From: a virus
Strand: one strand, 5' to 3'
Length of the DNA: 22,464 bases
IMG/VR virus record: IMGVR_UViG_3300044684_000207
Coordinates: 1-22,464 of that record
In this document: piece by piece, positions 7,613 through 12,519 of the stretch
How positions within the stretch are numbered: the first letter of the stretch is position 1
Layout of the letters: every line of letters starts with the position of its first letter
Made by a program: the position numbers and the translations under genes
The notes under the pieces: model-generated
The model's input: the letters and a program-made list of their open reading frames with translations, nothing else
Told to the model about the DNA's origin: nothing
Database searches by the model: none

Positions 7613-7851
7613 CATACCATAGGCCGATGGCCCTGGTTTAAGAATCAAGGGCTTAGCGCATCATCTATCTTTGATGAATGGTATAGTTCGAAGACGCAAC
7701 TGATTGATTTTTCGAAGGAAAGGGTGGTTGTGCGGATTGGTTAATCGCCTATCGGGGGTTCGAATCCCCCTCTCTCCGCCACCTTGCCCAGTAAGACTCT
7801 TAACGACTTCGCAATGAGTCGAGTATACCAATCAGCGAAGGTATACCATTC
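7613..7851. repeat. Arm-type integrase-site repeats around att core
   Basis: Copies of a 10-base motif: TATACCATTC at 7842-7851, TATACCAATC at 7824-7833 (9 of 10 matching), CATACCATAG at 7613-7622 (7 to 8 of 10 matching), and its exact reverse complement GAATGGTATA at 7676-7685. They lie left and right of the tRNA core, as arm sites of lambda-like integrases do. The function is inferred from position and repetition. Confidence 0.6.
7749..7781 (+). other. tRNA-Ser 3' end (att core), not a full tRNA
   Basis: The T-arm GGGGG-TTCGAAT-CCCCC (7754-7770) is followed by the acceptor strand TCTCTCC (7771-7777), a G discriminator and an encoded CCA (7779-7781). This agrees with the 3' end of Burkholderiaceae tRNA-Ser (probably the GGA isoacceptor) as I remember it. 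No matching 5' half, D-arm or anticodon arm lies in the 90 bases upstream, so it is a partial copy. Such a copy restores the host tRNA 3' end on integration. Confidence 0.8.
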
Positions 7852-7941
7852 AGAGAGCCGCCTTTTCCTTCGATTGATCGTTTTGACGATGCCCGACGAG
7901 CCCCGCTCTCGGGATGGCGTCCACGCGCGAAGGAGGGAATT

Positions 7942-8268
7942 TTGACAGACAGGGAATTGCTGGAAGCGGCGGCGATGGCAGCAGGGATCGAGATTGAGCG
8001 CGATGGCGATGCGGTTTTCTTCTATAACGAATTCCGAGACGTCTGGGTGCCCCTTGTAGATGATGGCGATGCGCTGAGGTTGGCCGTAAAAATGAAGATG
8101 GATGTGACTATCGGCCAATCAGTCAAAGTCGTTTGCTCAACCAATGAGCACGGGGCCGCACGTATCGTGTTGCCGCTTGGCGATGATGAGAACGCCGCCA
8201 CGCGCCGAGCGATCGTAAAGGTTGCTGCCGCTATTGGCGAGAAGATGGGAGACGCGCTACCTAGGTAG
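7942..8268 (+). CDS. Small phage accessory protein (DDGDALRLAV-type)
   Basis: A 108-residue protein with TTG start 7942, fixed by AGGAGGG at 7931-7937. It opens TDRELLEAAAMAAGIE and contains WVPLVDDGDALRLAVKMKM (about 36-54). I know this pair of motifs from many small proteins in Pseudomonas and Burkholderia phages, where the more usual form is WNPLTDDGDALRLAVKL. The C-terminal half has ATRRAIVKVAAAIGEKM. Function unknown. It is the first gene past the att site, in a position like the lambda b region where optional genes gather. Confidence 0.75.
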   Translation: MTDRELLEAAAMAAGIEIERDGDAVFFYNEFRDVWVPLVDDGDALRLAVKMKMDVTIGQSVKVVCSTNEHGAARIVLPLGDDENAATRRAIVKVAAAIGEKMGDALPR

Positions 8269-8285
8269 GCGAGGGAGGGGTAATT

Positions 8286-8468
8286 GTGGAAATGACACCC
8301 GAGAAATGGCAGAAAGCGGCAGAGCGAACGCCAATTACTCGCCTTCGATCCGAAACACCGAAGGATGGGTACTATTGGGATGTGCTGTGGCAGACGTATA
8401 TGGAAGGTGATGCGCTGTTGCGTGAGCGGTTCAGAAAACAGACCAGCGCTTGGGTGATGAGTGTTTGA
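8286..8468 (+). CDS. Small hypothetical phage protein
   Basis: A 60-residue protein; GTG 8286 (or ATG 8292) follows the purine-rich ribosome site GAGGGAGGGG (8271-8280), 17 bases after the previous stop. The sequence is rich in aromatic and charged residues (TPEKWQKAAERTPI; GYYWDVLWQTYMEGDALL). No family recognised. Confidence 0.5.
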   Translation: MEMTPEKWQKAAERTPITRLRSETPKDGYYWDVLWQTYMEGDALLRERFRKQTSAWVMSV

Positions 8469-8513
8469 CGCGCCGCAATAGCGGGCAAAGAGTCGCAGCA
8501 GACAAGCTCTAGG

Positions 8514-8532
8514 CTGTATCTGCCGGATACAG
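8514..8532. promoter_or_regulatory. Inverted repeat, possible operator or hairpin
   Basis: A perfect 7-bp inverted repeat CTGTATC-TGCCG-GATACAG in the gap between two small accessory genes. No T-run follows, so it is not an intrinsic terminator. It could be an operator or mRNA hairpin just upstream of the gene at 8563. Confidence 0.35.
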
Positions 8533-8562
8533 GGAATGGGCTGTGAGGAAGCGGAGGGATGG

Positions 8563-8766
8563 ATGTTTCAAATAACTTGGCTCGACCCGCGCCAAACCGT
8601 GGCGGTCGAAAGTGGGCTCGGCCTTGACGCGATCGGATCGATACGAGGCGTTGATCTTCCGCGCGATGGGTCTGAATCTGACGCCGACTATCGCGGACGA
8701 TTGATGGTCAGGCTATGTTGCCCACTAGGATCGGACCTTGATCCGCCAGTTAAGTATCCGATATAG
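8563..8766 (+). CDS. Small hypothetical phage protein
   Basis: A 67-residue acidic protein. ATG 8563 is preferred because GGAGGG lies at 8553-8558; an upstream in-frame ATG at 8536 has no comparable site. It contains FQITWLDPRQTVAVESGLG and GVDLPRDGSESDADYRGRL. The latter resembles the 'ESDxDYRxRL' segments in phage structural proteins, but this is too little for a call. Function unknown. Confidence 0.5.
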   Translation: MFQITWLDPRQTVAVESGLGLDAIGSIRGVDLPRDGSESDADYRGRLMVRLCCPLGSDLDPPVKYPI

Positions 8767-8782
8767 GCTAGAGGAAATTAAT

Positions 8783-9004
8783 ATGGACTTGGGAAATTGC
8801 TCAATATGCAATGCAAAGTTAGACCCGAACGATGAAGATGGTTTTTTATGTACGGAAATAACAATGAGGAACGGGCGATCCGATGAGTATCATTATGCTC
8901 ACAAGCGATGCTGGCTTGAGAGTGGCCGAAATATTCTTCGGCCCCATGGGGTTATTGATCTAGGTCGAAACCACGTCCGCGATGCGGTAGATGCTAATCG
9001 ATAG
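8783..9004 (+). CDS. Small Cys/His (zinc-finger-like) protein
   Basis: A 73-residue protein. ATG 8783 follows AGAGGAAAT (8770-8778); the frame extends upstream to 8738 without support. Pattern: CSICNAKL (near 6-13), GFLC (near 22), then HYAHKRC (near 39-45), consistent with a small zinc-binding fold. The local DNA is more AT-rich than the phage core (GAAATTAATATGG; AATATTCTTCGG), suggesting recent acquisition. Function unknown. Confidence 0.6.
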   Translation: MDLGNCSICNAKLDPNDEDGFLCTEITMRNGRSDEYHYAHKRCWLESGRNILRPHGVIDLGRNHVRDAVDANR

Positions 9005-9012
9005 GAGGGGCG

Positions 9013-9228
9013 ATGCAATTGCCAATATGCGCAGTCTGCAAGCGGCCGGTCACAAGGCTTACTGCGTGGCATGGAGCAGCTGAAGGGTCAATGGTCTATG
9101 TTGCAGAATGCCACGGAGCAAAACAATGCGTCGAGCTTACCGCAAGACAAATGGAGGGCGCCGGCCCGCACGGCATCGTATTCGGCAAAGCATTCTCGGA
9201 AGAGGCTAGACAGTTGCCCCCTCCATAG
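9013..9228 (+). CDS. Small Cys-rich protein overlapping lipase 3' end
   Basis: A 71-residue protein starting at ATG 9013 after AGGAGGGGCG (9003-9012). The sequence opens ICAVCKRPVTRL and has AECHGAKQC in the middle, a two-plus-two Cys arrangement with His, so zinc binding is plausible. Its last 23 bases overlap the 3' end of the convergent lipase gene (ends at 9206). No specific family recognised. Confidence 0.6.
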   Translation: MQLPICAVCKRPVTRLTAWHGAAEGSMVYVAECHGAKQCVELTARQMEGAGPHGIVFGKAFSEEARQLPPP

Positions 9229-9856
9229 CAGCCAAAGCCGAAACAACGCGGCCGATTTCATGATCGATCACGTTGACGATGGGCAGCGCAGGTTTCCCGA
9301 TGCGAATCAGCGTCGCGGCGTGTCGCCAGTCCAAAGGCAGAGTAGGAACGAGATCCAGTCCATTCCGATACAGGCGCACGTCGACATGCCGCAGCGTCAC
9401 GCGCGCGCTCATGTCCGGGCTAACCCTGGGCGGTTCGAAGCCATACACGGCGACGGGCGGGTTGCCGGAAATGGTCGTGTCGAGGGCGGCTGCAATGGCG
9501 AGCGCCCCGCCGAGGCTGTGGCCGACGAACGTCACTGGCTGACCGTCAATCTCCGCTAGAACGTCCGTCGAAATCGCCTGCCAGGCCCGCCAGAATCCGG
9601 CGTGGAATTTCCCCGCGCCCGGGACGTCGACCGTCTCAACGTCGAAATCCGTGATCCAGCTATCGGCGTTATCCGAGCCGCGGAAGGCGATGACGAGGCC
9701 ACCCGCCGTCTGCCGCACGATGGCGCGAGAAGCGCTGTCAATTTCGCCGATGTCGGGGACGGCGGAATACGCTTCTTGGGCCAGCAGCGCGTAGGCATGC
9801 GGCGTCATGCTCGCAACCCCGGACCTAACAGCGCTTGCGTCCGAGATTGCGGTCAT
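9206..9856 (-). CDS. Class 3 lipase (alpha/beta hydrolase)
   Basis: A 216-residue protein. ATG 9856 is chosen because it overlaps the preceding stop (ATGA), and the longer frame to 9907 is a shadow. Lipase_3 features: the oxyanion-site segment GLVIAFRGSDNADSWITDF (about 53-71), the nucleophile elbow VGHSLGGALA with S114, and a probable acid D168 (RNGLDLVP) and histidine H199 (VIDHEIG). There is no signal peptide or lipobox. It is the last gene of the minus-strand lysis cluster. It could act on membrane lipids during lysis, or be exported later, or be released with lysis; these are inferences. The catalytic triad looks complete. Confidence 0.85.
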   Translation of the reverse strand: MTAISDASAVRSGVASMTPHAYALLAQEAYSAVPDIGEIDSASRAIVRQTAGGLVIAFRGSDNADSWITDFDVETVDVPGAGKFHAGFWRAWQAISTDVLAEIDGQPVTFVGHSLGGALAIAAALDTTISGNPPVAVYGFEPPRVSPDMSARVTLRHVDVRLYRNGLDLVPTLPLDWRHAATLIRIGKPALPIVNVIDHEIGRVVSALAAMEGATV

Positions 9857-10161
9857 GGCTCGATCTCCGGCAGATCGACCGTTTGGCCGGCTAGGGCGTG
9901 CGTGCAATCAGGAAGGAATTCGATGCGCCCGTCCGTGATGAAACTATGGCAGACGCACTCTTTGCGCTCCGGCCCCCATGGGTAGGTGACAAGCACGGAC
10001 GGCCGGAACGTCGGTTTATCCATGCTTGAATTCCACGTCCAAACGGGGACGTTGGCACCCTGACCGCTTTCGAGATAAACGGCATGCAGCATATCGCAGC
10101 CAGGGCATTCGAACAGCATTGAGCGCGTACCGCTGTCGTGCTTCTGCTCTTCGATCTTCAT
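9853..10161 (-). CDS. DUF6527-like phage protein
   Basis: A 102-residue protein starting at ATG 10161, which overlaps the upstream stop as TGATG. Motifs match a phage family I know as DUF6527: LFECPGCDMLH near the N-terminus, then VWTWNSSMDKPTFRPSVLV, and CHSFITDGRIEFL with DCTHALAGQTVDLPE at the end. Cysteines and histidines suggest metal binding. Function unknown. It is usually found among late or lysis genes, as here. It is coupled to the lipase by an ATGA overlap. Confidence 0.8.
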   Translation of the reverse strand: MKIEEQKHDSGTRSMLFECPGCDMLHAVYLESGQGANVPVWTWNSSMDKPTFRPSVLVTYPWGPERKECVCHSFITDGRIEFLPDCTHALAGQTVDLPEIEP

Positions 10162-10616
10162 CACGCGCTCGCGCCCGTAGCAACCGCTGCCGGCTGCGCC
10201 GCGTTGTACTGCGCCACAGCCGTATTCAGAGCCGTTTGCAGGGCAATCACGCCGATGGCGATAAGCGTCTTGTCGTCGGTCGACAGCGAGGATGCGTTGA
10301 CGAGCTTCAGTGCGGCAGGAATGGCCGTGTTGGCGAAGTCCGAAACGCTCTTGACGCTCACCGTGTCGTGGACGGCGCAGAATGCATTCGCATCGGCATA
10401 CACCTTGTCGACGATGGCCGCTTGGTCGGGCGTGAGGCCGGGTTCAAGCGACTTGATCGAATCAAGCGATGGCTTTGCCGCGGTACACGCGATCGAGACT
10501 TGCGAATGCACCGTGGCGAGCAGTTGCGCGGGCGATTGGTTGGCAACAGGGGCCGAATTGCACGCGGCGAGAGAGAACGCGACGAGACCCGCCGCAAGCA
10601 GCGTAAGAGCTTTCAT
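10161..10616 (-). CDS. Phage lipoprotein, unknown role
   Basis: A 151-residue protein with a lipoprotein signal: MKALTLLAAGLVAFSLAAC, lipobox LAAC with C19, and Asn (not Asp) at +2, so outer-membrane sorting is likely. The mature part is alanine-rich and helical (AALKLVNASSLS; ALNTAVAQYNAAQPA). The start is ATG 10616 with GAGG a few bases upstream. Located after the holin-like gene, it could act as an outer-membrane spanin-like lysis protein or be an exclusion lipoprotein; no inner-membrane Rz partner is visible. Function uncertain. Confidence 0.75.
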   Translation of the reverse strand: MKALTLLAAGLVAFSLAACNSAPVANQSPAQLLATVHSQVSIACTAAKPSLDSIKSLEPGLTPDQAAIVDKVYADANAFCAVHDTVSVKSVSDFANTAIPAALKLVNASSLSTDDKTLIAIGVIALQTALNTAVAQYNAAQPAAVATGASA

Positions 10617-10625
10617 TTGAGAACC

Positions 10626-10943
10626 TCAGGGTTTCAGAGAGAATTTCGCCGCGGCGTTCGCCGTAGCGGTGACTGCTCCGGCGATGGCCGAGACAGCGGC
10701 GGTGTTGGCTTGGATGGGAACGGTTGCGCCCACGCCTTGCTCGTTGAAATGAACCGTGATTGCACCGCCCGGTTGCATCGCGAGGTCGAACGTCACGGCA
10801 GACACGTCTTTGCCGCTGAATGCCTCGGCGCGGCAGCAGACCATGCGCTGCGCTCCAGCGTCATAGAACGGCGATACGGTGTAGTGAGCGGTTCCAGCAC
10901 ACGCGCTCAAGCTGAGACATAGCACGGCCAGGGCGGATCTCAT
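10626..10943 (-). CDS. Short phage lipoprotein
   Basis: A 105-residue protein with a short lipoprotein signal MRSALAVLCLSLSAC (lipobox LSAC, C15) and alanine at +2. The mature part has two adjacent cysteines (MVCCRAE) and looks beta-rich, with an alanine-rich C-terminus (AAVSAIAGAVTATANAAAKF). It starts in an ATGA overlap with the holin-like gene, so the two are coupled. Two lipoproteins in a row is unusual; a lysis or surface role is inferred from context only. Confidence 0.7.
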   Translation of the reverse strand: MRSALAVLCLSLSACAGTAHYTVSPFYDAGAQRMVCCRAEAFSGKDVSAVTFDLAMQPGGAITVHFNEQGVGATVPIQANTAAVSAIAGAVTATANAAAKFSLKP

Positions 10944-11155
10944 TGGGCGGGCGTGGTGGCTTGCTTGGCCCCGACGCGCGAGGCGACGACATTCGCAAGC
11001 CAGTGAGCGCCCGACACGATGCCGACAGCAATAGATACCTGCGCGTCGCCGTCGAGATCGATGTGGTAATGCTTGACGATGGCAGCGAGGACCGACAGGA
11101 CAGCAGCCGTTACCGCGCCGGCCGCACCGGTTTGAGCGGGAGAGAGTTTGTTCAT
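10940..11155 (-). CDS. Holin-like small membrane protein
   Basis: A 71-residue protein with two hydrophobic segments, about 11-28 (AAGAVTAAVLSVLAAIVK) and 38-58 (AQVSIAVGIVSGAHWLANVV), separated by a charged turn (KHYHIDLDGDA). The ends are hydrophilic. This size and two-segment layout fit class II-type holins, which open the inner membrane to the endolysin. ATG 11155 follows AAGGAG in the end of the HNH gene. A second candidate membrane protein lies next to the endolysin at 12157, so which one is the main holin is open. Confidence 0.65.
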   Translation of the reverse strand: MNKLSPAQTGAAGAVTAAVLSVLAAIVKHYHIDLDGDAQVSIAVGIVSGAHWLANVVASRVGAKQATTPAQ

Positions 11156-11158
11156 GTG

Positions 11159-11512
11159 TTACTCCTTGTCGGCCATCGGCCGTTGAGAAATCTTCGCGTT
11201 CCAGGTGGACGCATCCGAGCCGACGTCTGGATTGAAACTGCGGAAGTTGAGCAGATGCCCGAATACCAAGTGGCAGTTGTGGCCCGGAGCCTCGCAGAGC
11301 GTGATCAAATTCGATTCTTCAAGCTCCAACTCGGGATGGAGATGGAAAGGCCGGCGATGGTGAACCTGCAACTTGACTTTGCCGCCGCAGACAGCGCACG
11401 TCGGAAACTTCTCAAGATGCGCTTTGCGAACTGTCGACCAATGCGGCGAGCGCGCAGCACCGAGCGGATGCTTGCCTTGGGCAGCATCGATAAGATGGCG
11501 AACGATGGGCAT
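11159..11512 (-). CDS. HNH endonuclease-family protein in lysis cluster
   Basis: A 117-residue protein from ATG 11512. C39/C42 (FPTCAVCGG), the HNH core QVHHRRPFHLHPELELEESN (H51, H52, N68) and C73...C80, H81 (ITLCEAPGHNCHLVFG) give a complete zinc-supported beta-beta-alpha metal fold. Family members nick or cut DNA. The location inside the lysis cluster is unusual; such genes more often sit by the terminase. No Shine-Dalgarno lies before ATG 11512; instead it directly follows a terminator stem and seven T. The frame is open further upstream to 11647, so translation may begin earlier by frameshift or slippage (see findings). Confidence 0.8.
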   Translation of the reverse strand: MPIVRHLIDAAQGKHPLGAARSPHWSTVRKAHLEKFPTCAVCGGKVKLQVHHRRPFHLHPELELEESNLITLCEAPGHNCHLVFGHLLNFRSFNPDVGSDASTWNAKISQRPMADKE

Positions 11513-11655
11513 AAAAAAAGCCGCTCTAGGCGGCTGTCTTGGGTGGATCGGGTTGTGGCGGGGGGGTTCTGTCGTTCTTGCTCGCGCTGCATCGCCTCTT
11601 TGAAGCATTCGGCGCATGCGCATTCGTACGGCAGGCCGTGAGGGCATGTGAGCAT
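11305..11655 (-). CDS. Small CPHG-type protein with disrupted or slippery frame
   Basis: ATG 11655 has a good ribosome site (TGGAGCGCGA before ATG). The first part, LTCPHGLPYECACAECFKEA followed by a charged helix, is a credible small Cys/His protein. A run of seven C (plus-strand G 11560-11566) follows. As written, the frame runs on to 11305 (116 aa), but beyond the C-run it is only a shadow of the HNH gene. One C fewer would give an end PPPQPDPPKTAA with stop TAG inside the terminator loop (11526-11528), which looks like the natural protein of 42 residues. One C more joins it in frame to the HNH gene. Confidence 0.45.
   Translation of the reverse strand: MLTCPHGLPYECACAECFKEAMQREQERQNPPATTRSTQDSRLERLFLCPSFAILSMLPKASIRSVLRARRIGRQFAKRILRSFRRALSAAAKSSCRFTIAGLSISIPSWSLKNRI
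11513..11535 (-). terminator. Intrinsic terminator just before HNH start
   Basis: On the minus strand: stem AGCCGC / GCGGCT with loop CTAGA, followed by seven T, which run straight into the ATG of the HNH gene. The loop contains TAG, a stop in one of the three frames of the upstream small gene. Confidence 0.75.
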
Positions 11656-11713
11656 TCGCGCTCCAGTATTTATTCGCTATGCAGATAAACGGGGAATATC
11701 GGTGTTGCGGATA

Positions 11714-12160
11714 TCAAGTCTTGAGGAACAGCGCCCTCTCTGCGGCGCGACGACGGACGAGTCCCTGCATTACCTTCCCGTTCGCCTTATTCCACTTTGG
11801 AAATTCATTCGCCGCGCCGCTCACATCGCCCTGATTCAGCAATCGCAGCAGCGTCGACGAGCGGAAGTTGCCGGCGCCAACGTTGAACGTGAAATCCGCG
11901 AGAGCATCGAATTGGTTTTGCGTGATCTCGACATGCACGAGGCCATTGACCGCTTGCGCGGCACGAGCAAGATCAGTCTCAAGCCGAGCGTCAGCTTGTG
12001 CCTGCGTCCAGACGGTTCCCTTGTGGATGTCTTGGCCTGTTGCGCCCCAGCCGCACGTCCAAGGCTCCGCTCCCGTAGCTGGGTCGGGATAGGCTGTTAG
12101 CCTGCATTCCTCGAAGCTCTTCGTAAGAACGATTCCGTTGGCTGAGACTTGCACGGTCAT
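11714..12160 (-). CDS. Endolysin, GH24 lysozyme (T4/P21 type)
   Basis: A 148-residue muramidase that cuts peptidoglycan for lysis. The catalytic E-D-T arrangement is visible: E17 in SFEECRLTAYPD, D26 nine residues on, and T35 in PWTCGWGATG, with a short insert ATGAEP between D and T that is common in Burkholderia endolysins. The C-terminal lobe has FNVGAGNFRSSTLLRLLNQG and a basic ending (GLVRRRAAERALF), typical of the fold. There is no N-terminal signal anchor, so it needs a holin to reach the wall. It starts in an ATGA overlap with the upstream membrane protein. Confidence 0.93.
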   Translation of the reverse strand: MTVQVSANGIVLTKSFEECRLTAYPDPATGAEPWTCGWGATGQDIHKGTVWTQAQADARLETDLARAAQAVNGLVHVEITQNQFDALADFTFNVGAGNFRSSTLLRLLNQGDVSGAANEFPKWNKANGKVMQGLVRRRAAERALFLKT

Positions 12161-12384
12161 TTACCCCAAAAATGGTGCCCCAGAGCCCCGAGCACAGCCC
12201 CTACAGCCGCACCGATCGATGTCAACGTAAAGAGCGCTCCCTTGCCGCGATTCGCGAGTGCGAGTAACGACTGGATCTCCGTTCGCATCTGCGATATTTC
12301 AGTTCGCATCTCCGCGCTCTGCTGGTCTTGTTGGTCAAGGCGCGCGAGTACGCGGCCAAATTCGATCGGGTCGATTTGGTTCAT
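12157..12384 (-). CDS. Coiled-coil, C-terminal membrane protein (holin or XhlA-like)
   Basis: A 75-residue protein with a hydrophilic helical N-terminal half (RVLARLDQQDQQSAEMRTEI; repeated MRTEI spacing suggests a coiled coil) and one hydrophobic segment near residues 50-68 (LFTLTSIGAAVGAVLGALG), ending HHFWGK. The layout is like XhlA-type lysis proteins. It is directly coupled to the endolysin (ATGA). It is therefore a holin or holin-assisting protein. The start ATG 12384 lies shortly after a minus-strand terminator. Confidence 0.7.
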   Translation of the reverse strand: MNQIDPIEFGRVLARLDQQDQQSAEMRTEISQMRTEIQSLLALANRGKGALFTLTSIGAAVGAVLGALGHHFWGK

Positions 12385-12407
12385 GCAGGGGGATTCCGTT
12401 GGGAATG

Positions 12408-12426
12408 AAAAACCGCCCGAAGGCGG
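12408..12426 (-). terminator. Intrinsic terminator upstream of lysis genes
   Basis: Minus strand: CCGCC-TTCG-GGCGG followed by five T. It lies between the plus-strand moron promoter and the lysis cluster. It would stop transcription coming from the tail genes or from the moron region, and may be the old end of the tail transcript before the moron was inserted. Confidence 0.7.
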
Positions 12427-12438
12427 ATGAAATTAAGC

Positions 12439-12467
12439 TTGACATAAGCCCCATTGGGGCTGATACT
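12439..12467 (+). promoter_or_regulatory. Sigma-70-type promoter with palindromic operator in spacer
   Basis: A perfect -35 TTGACA (12439-12444), 17-base spacer and -10 GATACT (12462-12467; four of six match TATAAT). The spacer carries the perfect inverted repeat AGCCCC-ATT-GGGGCT (12447-12461), placed where a repressor would block RNA polymerase. It is the only obvious promoter for the plus-strand cassette, 53 bases upstream of an ATG with Shine-Dalgarno at 12520. Confidence 0.65.
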
Positions 12468-12519
12468 TCCAATCACAGGGCGGCCATTCGGCATCCCGTC
12501 ATCTCCGAAAGGAAGAATC

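Larger units (their letters stand above)
7604..7941. other. attP-like attachment region (non-coding)
   Basis: About 340 bases without a credible gene, between integrase and the accessory genes. It contains a tRNA-Ser 3' end (7749-7781) as probable crossover core and, on both sides, copies of a TATACCATTC-type motif. It also has an inverted pair TCGAAGGAAA (7712-7721) / TTTCCTTCGA (7864-7873), and an imperfect hairpin GCCCTGGTTT / AATCAAGGGC (7630-7652). Arms on both sides with phage genes beyond each arm is the layout of attP, not of attL or attR. Confidence 0.7.

Noticed and set aside
7690-7781. Complete tRNA-Ser gene
   Set aside because: Only the T-arm and acceptor 3' strand are present. 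No D-arm, anticodon arm or matching 5' acceptor strand lies upstream.
7741-8118. Minus-strand open frame whose product ends in AERGGFEPPIGD
   Set aside because: That ending is the antisense reading of a tRNA-Ser 3' end and is a well-known false gene; the frame also opposes a better gene at 7942.
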